From the NCBI GenBank assembly GCA_020052895.1, contig JAGVOE010000082.1:1-9532 (forward strand): a stretch of 9,532 nucleotides of DNA, read 5' to 3'. This DNA comes from Candidatus Woesebacteria bacterium (GTDB lineage Bacteria > Patescibacteriota > Microgenomatia > UBA1400 > MFAQ01). How positions within the stretch are numbered: position 1 is the stretch's first letter; every line of letters begins with the position of its first letter. Below are positions 5,486-9,532 of this stretch, piece by piece. The notes below the pieces were generated by a model. The model saw only the letters and a list, made by a program, of their open reading frames with translations, was not told the DNA's origin and did no database searches. Made by a program: the position numbers and the translations under genes.

Positions 5486-5493
5486 GAAAATAT

Positions 5494-6447
5494 ATGGCCA
5501 CAAAAGCCGCAAAAGTCGAGGAGGTAAAAACTCCAAAAATCAAAAAACTAAAAACTCAAAAGGTTGAGTTGAGTGCTAAGAAAGCTGCCGCACCCAAAAA
5601 GGTGGCTGCTAAAGAACCCAAGACAGTTAAAGCCAAGGCTGTAAAAAAGACGGTGAAGGTGGTCGAGGCCGGAGTCCCCGAAACTGATGTCAAAGTAAAA
5701 GAAGTGAAGGTGGAGAAGAAAAAACCAGGCAGTGTCTTGGAAGAGCTTTTTGAGGCCGGAGCTCACTTTGGACATGTGGTCAAAAAGTGGAATCCCAAGA
5801 TGAAGAGGTTTATTTGGGGAGCCAAAAACGGTATTCATATCTTTGATCTGGAGAAGACGGTGGCTGGTTTGGAGTCGGCGACCAAGATCTTGACCGAACT
5901 GAGTGCCAGTGGCAAGAGAGTTATCTTGGTAGGCACCAAACGCCAGGTGAGACAGATGATAGAGGTCGAAGCCCGGAGGCTGGACATTCCCTTCATTTCT
6001 CAGCGCTGGATTGGCGGACTAATTACCAACTGGAAACAAGTCAAGCAAACAGTGGACAGACTAAACTCTCAGAAATTATTGAGAGAGTCTGGTCAGCTCA
6101 AGAAGTACACCAAAAAAGAACAGGTAATGTTTGACAAGGAAATAGCTCGTTTGGAGCGAAACATTGGTGGTATTGCGGCCTTGAAAGAAGCCCCGGAGGT
6201 GGTAGTGGTTTTTGATACTCACAAGGAGAAGCTGGCAGTTAAAGAAGCTAGTAGTCGAGGCATAACGGTCGTAGGAATCGTGGACTCAAATGCCAATCCA
6301 GACCTAGTAGACTACCCCATCCCGATGAACGACGACTCAGCCAAGGGGCTGGAGATCGTGGTGAGAACTTTGGGCCAAGCCATTGAGACGGGATTGAAGA
6401 AAACTCAAGAACTCAAGGAATCAAGAACTCAAGACAGTAAAAAATAA
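5494..6447 (+). CDS. rpsB: 30S ribosomal protein S2 with basic N-terminal extension
   Basis: 317 residues. The S2 core starts near residue 81: LEELFEAGAHFGHVVKKWNP (82-101), then KMKRFIWGAKNGIHIFDLEKTV, GTKRQVRQMIEVEA, PFISQRWIGGLITNW and the C-terminal PDLVDYPIPMNDDSAKGLE. All of these are hallmark S2 segments. S2 sits at the head-body junction of the 30S subunit and completes its late assembly. The odd part is residues 1-80, a Lys/Ala/Val-rich, histone-H1-like low-complexity tail (AAAPKKVAAKEPKTVKAKAV). Bacterial S2 usually begins within about 10 residues of the conserved LLEAGVHFGH. The C-terminal tail (TQELKESRTQDSKK) is encoded by an AACTCAAG micro-repeat. ATG 5494 is chosen because no in-frame ATG occurs before the core and the leader structure sits just upstream. 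tsf follows after 22 bases. Confidence 0.95.
   Translation: MATKAAKVEEVKTPKIKKLKTQKVELSAKKAAAPKKVAAKEPKTVKAKAVKKTVKVVEAGVPETDVKVKEVKVEKKKPGSVLEELFEAGAHFGHVVKKWNPKMKRFIWGAKNGIHIFDLEKTVAGLESATKILTELSASGKRVILVGTKRQVRQMIEVEARRLDIPFISQRWIGGLITNWKQVKQTVDRLNSQKLLRESGQLKKYTKKEQVMFDKEIARLERNIGGIAALKEAPEVVVVFDTHKEKLAVKEASSRGITVVGIVDSNANPDLVDYPIPMNDDSAKGLEIVVRTLGQAIETGLKKTQELKESRTQDSKK
6402..6433 (+). repeat. AACTCAAG tandem micro-repeat at the rpsB 3' end
   Basis: AACTCAAG occurs at 6402-6409, 6410-6417 and 6426-6433, with a one-base-shorter AATCAAG (6419-6425) between. The 8-base period shifts the reading frame at each unit, so the encoded tail (TQELKESRTQD) is not itself periodic. Confidence 0.75.
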
Positions 6448-6469
6448 AAGTATAAGTAAAATAAAGATT

Positions 6470-6928
6470 ATGATGGAGAAAATTAAAGAACTGAGAGAAC
6501 AGACGGGAGCGGGGATTATGGATGCCAAAAAAGCGATTGAAGAGGCTGGGGGCGACATGGAGAAGGCCAAAGCCATTATTACGGCAAAGGGCTTGGCCCG
6601 CGCCGAGAGTAAGGCCGACCGTGAAGTCAGTTCTGGTAAGGTCTATTGTTACACTCACGGTGGAGGGACTGTCGCCGCCATGGTGGAGGTAGCTTGCGAG
6701 ACAGACTTTGTCGCCAAGACACCGGAGTTTGAGGCGCTTTGTAAAGAGTTGGCGATGCAGATCGTTTCCATGGATCCCAAGAACACCGAGGAGCTTTTGG
6801 CTCAAGACTATATCCGTGACAGTGGAAAGACCATAGATCAAGTAATCAAAGAGCTCAGCGGTAAGACCGGTGAGAATATTCGAGTCACCAGGTTTGTCAG
6901 ATTCAAGCTGGGGATGGGGGAGAGCTAG
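6470..6928 (+). CDS. tsf: Elongation factor Ts, short form
   Basis: Nucleotide-exchange factor for EF-Tu. Residues 1-42 form the N-terminal UBA-like domain (IKELREQTGAGIMDAKKAI), and GLARAESKADREVSSG links it to the core. ETDFVAK (77-83) contains the Asp-Phe pair that inserts next to the EF-Tu nucleotide site. The protein ends at TGENIRVTRFVRFKLG, the conserved segment of the first core repeat. At 152 residues it lacks the coiled coil and second core repeat of the E. coli protein (283) and resembles the short Thermus-type form. ATG 6470 and ATG 6473 are adjacent; the second gives MEKIKEL. No SD is present, but TAAAAT (6457-6462) lies 7 bases upstream. It may be read both with rpsB and from its own start. 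Confidence 0.93.
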   Translation: MMEKIKELREQTGAGIMDAKKAIEEAGGDMEKAKAIITAKGLARAESKADREVSSGKVYCYTHGGGTVAAMVEVACETDFVAKTPEFEALCKELAMQIVSMDPKNTEELLAQDYIRDSGKTIDQVIKELSGKTGENIRVTRFVRFKLGMGES

Positions 6929-6966
6929 ATATCAGTTTACGGATGACAGATGATAGAAAGAGTTTG

Positions 6967-6975
6967 TGATAATAT
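6967..6975 (+). promoter_or_regulatory. Extended -10 promoter of the 84-residue ORF
   Basis: TGATAATAT (6967-6975) ends 6 bases before ATG 6982. GGAG (6977-6980) is only one base from the ATG, too close to act as an SD. Transcription should begin at or beside the start codon. Confidence 0.55.
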
Positions 6976-6981
6976 TGGAGT

Positions 6982-7236
6982 ATGAATGAACCGAATATGT
7001 CAGCTATCATGGAAAAAATAGCGGCGGAAAATGCCGCAAGGAAGTTGGCTAAAAAAAACAAGGAAAGAACAAAAGTCTTAAAATTTAAAGGACAAGAAGG
7101 GACAGCGGTTGTAGGAAGGGGGTGGGGCATTTCTAGAGTAAAAGATAAGAATTCTGTTCAGGTCCCCGGTGTTGGGACAGTTGATGTGTCTATGGGAAAT
7201 GCAAGGCCCAAGAATCCTCGGAGTGTTGAAAATTGA
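6982..7236 (+). CDS. Small basic protein of unknown function between tsf and frr
   Basis: 84 residues, beginning MNEPNMSAIMEKIAAENAAR. Residues 7-30 form a predicted Ala/Lys/Glu helix. A lysine-rich stretch (KLAKKNKERTKVLKFKG) and a Gly/Val-rich C-terminal half (GTAVVGRGWGISRV, VPGVGTVDVSMG) follow and may form a small beta unit. There is no signal peptide or membrane segment. I do not recognise a family. It ends with TGA 24 bases before frr. Support for a real gene comes from the extended -10 at the right distance and the absence of a better ORF in the gap. The net positive charge and the setting among translation genes suggest RNA or ribosome binding, a guess only. In most bacteria pyrH occupies this place; this protein shows no UMP-kinase motifs. 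Confidence 0.55.
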   Translation: MNEPNMSAIMEKIAAENAARKLAKKNKERTKVLKFKGQEGTAVVGRGWGISRVKDKNSVQVPGVGTVDVSMGNARPKNPRSVEN

Positions 7237-7255
7237 GAATAGGTTAAAATAATAC
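7226..7255 (+). promoter_or_regulatory. Promoter of frr
   Basis: TTGAAA (7226-7231), an 18-bp spacer and TAATAC (7250-7255) end 4 bases before ATG 7260. An overlapping alternative -10, TAAAAT (7245-7250), ends 9 bases before it. No SD is present. Confidence 0.5.
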
Positions 7256-7259
7256 CAGC

Positions 7260-7823
7260 ATGACACTAGAACATGAGCTGATTCAGTTACTAAGACAAAA
7301 ATTCGACAGAGTGATTGAGAATGTCGAGGAGGACTTCGCCACCATTCGGGTCGGTCGAGCCAAGCCGGACATGGTGGAAGGCATTACGGTGCCGGCTTAT
7401 GGATCTTGGATGAGACTAGTGGAGCTTGCGACCATCGCGGTGCCGGACACCAATATGCTGACGGTAACCCCCTTTGATCGAAGTCTGATGAGCGTAATCG
7501 AGAAGGCAATTGGAGACAGTGAGATGAAGCTGTCGCCGGCAGTTTCTGGCGAGATGATTAGAATAGTGGTGCCGTCGCTAACTCAAGAACGCAGGCTAGA
7601 CTTTGTAAAGCTTCTCAAACAAAAAACCGAGTCTGGGAAAATTATGATGAGACAAGCCAGGCAGGATGTGAAAGAAAAAATTGACGCTCTCAAAGAGAGG
7701 GAGGATGTGTCTGAAGACGAGGTTTACAAACTACTGGCCGAGCTAGACAAAGTGACGGCCGAGTACAACGAGAAGGTAGAAGAAATGAGCCGCGCGAAAG
7801 AAAAAGAAGTAATGGCTGTCTAA
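7260..7823 (+). CDS. frr: Ribosome recycling factor
   Basis: 187 residues, normal length for RRF, which splits the post-termination ribosome together with EF-G. Conserved segments appear in order: FATIRVGRAKPDMVEGITV (26-44) with the RxGRA turn, YGSWMRLVELATIAVPD (47-63), LTVTPFDRSLMSVIEKAI (67-84), IRIVVPSLTQERRLDFVKL (100-118), then the long C-terminal helix ending in KEKEVM. The usual RNxRRD stretch reads RQARQD (131-136), a conservative lineage variation. The C-terminal SEDEVYKLLAELDKVT (151-166) is typical. The stop codon overlaps by 4 bases the stop of a convergent minus-strand gene, so transcripts of the two can pair at their 3' ends. Confidence 0.96.
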   Translation: MTLEHELIQLLRQKFDRVIENVEEDFATIRVGRAKPDMVEGITVPAYGSWMRLVELATIAVPDTNMLTVTPFDRSLMSVIEKAIGDSEMKLSPAVSGEMIRIVVPSLTQERRLDFVKLLKQKTESGKIMMRQARQDVKEKIDALKEREDVSEDEVYKLLAELDKVTAEYNEKVEEMSRAKEKEVMAV

Positions 7824-8125
7824 TTTGCGAAGGCGACTCTTTCGAGCTTGGAGACTCGTTTTTTGGTTATTTCGTGGTCTTCTTTTATCTCGTTTATGGC
7901 AGAAATAATATTTCTTTCCATACCATGAAGTTGAAGTCTTATATCTTTGACATCAGCTTTGAGTTCAGTGACATCAGCTTTGAGATCGGAGATATCACCT
8001 CTCACTTCTGAAAATTGTCGTTGCACATCCAAGAAGCCCGCTCCGGTATTCAATTCAACCTGATCGAGATCTTCTTTGGTGGCAAAGGTTCTTTTGAGCT
8101 TGGTAACATCGGTGTCAGTGATCAT
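7820..8125 (-). CDS. Small coiled-coil protein, unknown function (copy B)
   Basis: 101 residues, soluble. It begins MITDTDVTKLKRTFATKEDL and ends KKRVSKLERVAFAN. Residues about 40-75 contain tandem heptad-type units (SDLKADVTELKADVKDIRL), a clear parallel coiled coil. It resembles the gene at 5052-5375 in start, mid-segment and end motifs, as if both descend from one small family. Coiled-coil orphans of this size and composition are common in CPR genomes. The stop overlaps the frr stop by 4 bases, and the start faces rseP across a 37-bp gap. The start is supported by TGCTATACT ending 6 bases upstream. Its role is unknown. Confidence 0.65.
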   Translation of the reverse strand: MITDTDVTKLKRTFATKEDLDQVELNTGAGFLDVQRQFSEVRGDISDLKADVTELKADVKDIRLQLHGMERNIISAINEIKEDHEITKKRVSKLERVAFAN

Positions 8126-8131
8126 AATTCC

Positions 8132-8140
8132 AGTATAGCA
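8132..8140 (-). promoter_or_regulatory. Extended -10 promoter of coiled-coil gene B
   Basis: On the minus strand, TGCTATACT (8140-8132) is followed by GGAATT and the ATG at 8125. It lies back to back with the rseP -10, 7 bp away. Confidence 0.62.
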
Positions 8141-8147
8141 AATTTGT

Positions 8148-8156
8148 TGGTAGAAT
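8148..8156 (+). promoter_or_regulatory. Extended -10 promoter of rseP
   Basis: TGGTAGAAT (8148-8156) is followed by TAAGAA and ATG 8163. No SD is present. A leaderless transcript is predicted. Confidence 0.62.
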
Positions 8157-8162
8157 TAAGAA

Positions 8163-9245
8163 ATGCAAATATTGGTTTTTGTTTTAATGTTGTCGGTCTT
8201 GATTTTGGTCCATGAGTATGGTCACTTTTTTATGGCAAAACTATTCAAGATGCGAGTAGAGGAGTTTGGAATTGGCTTACCGCCACGGGCTAAAAAACTT
8301 TTTACCCATCAAGGGACTTTGTTTAGCTTAAACTGGCTACCACTAGGGGGTTTTGTAAAGCTTTTTGGCGAGGACGCTGAAGACCCCACCCAAATTAGTT
8401 CACCGGAAGCGTTTTTTAATAAACCGATCTGGCAAAGAGCTGGGGTACTCATGGCCGGGGTGATAATGAACTTTGTATTGGGCATTTTGGCTTTTGGGGT
8501 GGTTTATACCTACTTGGGGATTCCTACTAAGACAGACAAGGTCTTTATCGTGGAAGTGGTCAAGAACACCCCGGCAGAGGCGGTGGGTCTAAAGACGGAG
8601 AGTGAGATCAAGAAAGTTTCTTTTGAAAATAAGGAGCTGATCTTTGTCGGAGTTGACGGTTTTATAGAGCAAATTGAGCCCCTAAAAGGGAAGACGGTTG
8701 AGCTATCTGTCTTGGATAAGGATGGCGCGGAGAGGGTAGTGGAGATAGTCCCTCGGGTAAGCCCTCCGGAGGGCGAGGGGGCTCTGGGTGTGGCCTTGTC
8801 GGGGATTGAGATGAAGATGTACCCCATTTGGCAAAGGCCTTTTCGAGGAGTGGTGGTGGGGATGCAAGAGGCCTGGGCCTGGGGAAAGGAAATCACAGTC
8901 AGTTTGGGAACGTTGCTCTGGGGGATTGTTAGTGGTCAGGGAGTACCCAAAGATGTGTCTGGACCAATTGGGATTTATGAGATCAGTAAACAAGTTTACC
9001 AAGTGGGTTGGGTGGCGGTCTTGCAGTTTATGGCTATCTTGTCGATCAACTTGGCTATTTTGAACATTATGCCTTTTCCGGCCTTAGATGGTGGTCGAAT
9101 CTTTTTTCTGGGAGTAGAGATGGTTATTGGTAAAAAACTAAAAAATCGGATCGAGAGCTATGTCCACACCGTCGGTATGGTGTTTCTGCTGGGTCTTATG
9201 GTGCTAATTACCGTGAGAGACGTTATCAAATTGATAAACCCATGA
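8163..9245 (+). CDS. rseP: Site-2 intramembrane zinc metalloprotease, RseP/YaeL type
   Basis: 360 residues. His17-Glu18-x2-His21 (HEYGH) in TM1 is the zinc and catalytic motif of M50 proteases. NWLPLGGFVKLFGED (57-71) is the membrane re-entrant loop conserved in RseP. TM2 (about 92-118) leads to a periplasmic PDZ-like domain (about 125-205), then SGPIGIYEISKQ (266-277). The C-terminal TM has NIMPFPALDGG (301-311), whose Asp is the third zinc ligand. All catalytic residues are present. RseP homologues cut membrane-bound regulators and leftover signal peptides. No sigma/anti-sigma pair is in this window, so the substrate is unknown. Only one PDZ is visible, against two in E. coli. The stop overlaps the next gene's start (ATGA), indicating translational coupling. 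Confidence 0.95.
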   Translation: MQILVFVLMLSVLILVHEYGHFFMAKLFKMRVEEFGIGLPPRAKKLFTHQGTLFSLNWLPLGGFVKLFGEDAEDPTQISSPEAFFNKPIWQRAGVLMAGVIMNFVLGILAFGVVYTYLGIPTKTDKVFIVEVVKNTPAEAVGLKTESEIKKVSFENKELIFVGVDGFIEQIEPLKGKTVELSVLDKDGAERVVEIVPRVSPPEGEGALGVALSGIEMKMYPIWQRPFRGVVVGMQEAWAWGKEITVSLGTLLWGIVSGQGVPKDVSGPIGIYEISKQVYQVGWVAVLQFMAILSINLAILNIMPFPALDGGRIFFLGVEMVIGKKLKNRIESYVHTVGMVFLLGLMVLITVRDVIKLINP

Positions 9246-9451
9246 AAGACGAAAAGTGTTTGTTTTGCCAGATTGTGGCGGGGGAGGAACCGAGTACCAA
9301 GGTCTGGGAGAACGAGGAGTTTCTCTGTATTCAGAACAAGTACCCGGTGTCGCCGATCCATGTCCTGGTTGTGCCTAAGGCTCATATATTAAAAGCTATG
9401 TGGATAGCCCCACTTCGCCCAAAAGGGCTACGCGGGGCAAAATTGGTCTGA
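9242..9451 (+). pseudogene. HIT-family nucleotide-binding protein, truncated
   Basis: Reads as a HIT protein for its first half: CLFCQIVAGEEPSTKVWENE (6-25) with a CxxC zinc pair, then YPVSPIHVLVVPKAHI (34-49). After Ile49 the similarity stops. Twenty unrelated residues follow, and TGA ends the frame at 9451. The catalytic HxHxH triad and its preceding helix are missing, and no frame in the remaining bases supplies them. The break coincides with a GC-rich hairpin (9407-9438), which suggests an insertion or rearrangement; a contig-end artefact is also possible. The start codon overlaps the rseP stop (ATGA), so the intact gene was translationally coupled to rseP. As it stands, no nucleotide hydrolase activity is expected. 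Confidence 0.7.
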
Positions 9452-9532
9452 CTAGGTCACGATACATATGGCACTCTGGCCATATATCTAAATGAGACTA
9501 AGATGGACTCTTCCAATCCTTAAACATGAAGC
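9389..9532. mobile_element. Possible inserted element interrupting the HIT gene
   Basis: From 9389 the sequence no longer matches HIT. It holds an imperfect hairpin (9407-9438, GCCC-AAAA-GGGC core) and a perfect 7-bp hairpin (ATATGGC 9466-9472 with GCCATAT 9479-9485), and ends just after an ATG at 9526. Subterminal hairpins followed by a start codon would fit an IS200/IS605-like left end, but no transposase is visible before the window stops. No terminal inverted or target-site repeats can be judged. Confidence 0.3.
9407..9438. repeat. GC-rich imperfect inverted repeat
   Basis: GCCCCACTTCGCCC (9407-9420) and GGGCTACGCGGGGC (9425-9438) pair at 11 of 14 positions around an AAAA loop. It sits at the point where HIT homology is lost. 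Confidence 0.65.

Noticed and set aside
6413..6841. 142-codon minus-strand open frame over rpsB/tsf
   Set aside because: Antisense to well-identified tsf; no motif or start signal.
8510..9002. Minus-strand open frames within rseP
   Set aside because: Low-complexity antisense shadows of the PDZ and linker region.
9242..9522. Read-through of TGA 9449-9451 (UGA=Gly code) to extend the HIT frame to TAA near 9522
   Set aside because: The extra residues do not supply the HxHxH motif, and TGA serves as the stop of rseP and the 84-residue ORF.
160..9532. tRNA, rRNA, riboswitch, toxin-antitoxin or defence genes
   Set aside because: No cloverleaf, rRNA-like segment, known aptamer or recognisable defence or toxin domain was seen by reading.

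Overview
The window looks like chromosomal DNA of an uncultured, small-genome bacterium, most probably of the Candidate Phyla Radiation (Patescibacteria, perhaps Microgenomates-like). This is inference from gene content: divergent or shortened housekeeping proteins (EF-Ts of about 152 residues, a dTMP-kinase-like protein with an unusual P-loop, a FolD with altered motifs), small coiled-coil orphans, tight spacing, and GC-rich palindromic micro-repeats. UGA is used as a stop (rseP, the 84-residue ORF), so the UGA=Gly code of Gracilibacteria/SR1 is not in use. No rRNA, tRNA, CRISPR array or complete mobile element was found.

Layout. 1-159: C-terminal end of an upstream protein, closed by a terminator (180-214). 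235-2149: an Nramp-superfamily metal transporter with a non-canonical metal site, then a dTMP-kinase-like protein. 2161-2224: alternating inverted repeats. 2249-4188, minus strand: a two-gene envelope module, a TPM-domain membrane protein with a Ser/Arg/Pro tail and an upstream LemA-like exported protein. Each has its own consensus sigma70-type promoter, Shine-Dalgarno (SD) and terminator. 4226-4984: folD. 5003-5044: a 22-bp palindrome plus a CATTGCGAG-type motif. 5052-5375: a small coiled-coil protein on the minus strand. 5409-7823: a translation cluster, rpsB, tsf, an 84-residue unknown, frr, without the pyrH usually found between tsf and frr. 7820-8125: a second small coiled-coil protein on the minus strand, diverging from rseP (8163-9245). 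rseP overlaps by ATGA a HIT-family gene that is cut off after about 49 residues by a hairpin-rich unrelated sequence running to the window end.

Two regulatory themes stand out. First, many genes have a -10-like hexamer, often an extended -10 (TGnTAnnnT), ending only 5-7 bases before the start codon with no usable SD. This predicts leaderless mRNAs. The two exported envelope proteins and rpsB instead have real leaders. Second, the rpsB leader (about 70 nt) can fold as an H-type pseudoknot whose last strand ends 8 bases before the ATG, a plausible S2 autoregulation element. A third theme is short repeats (CAGATCTCAGA, AACTCAAG) placed inside coding regions in different reading frames.
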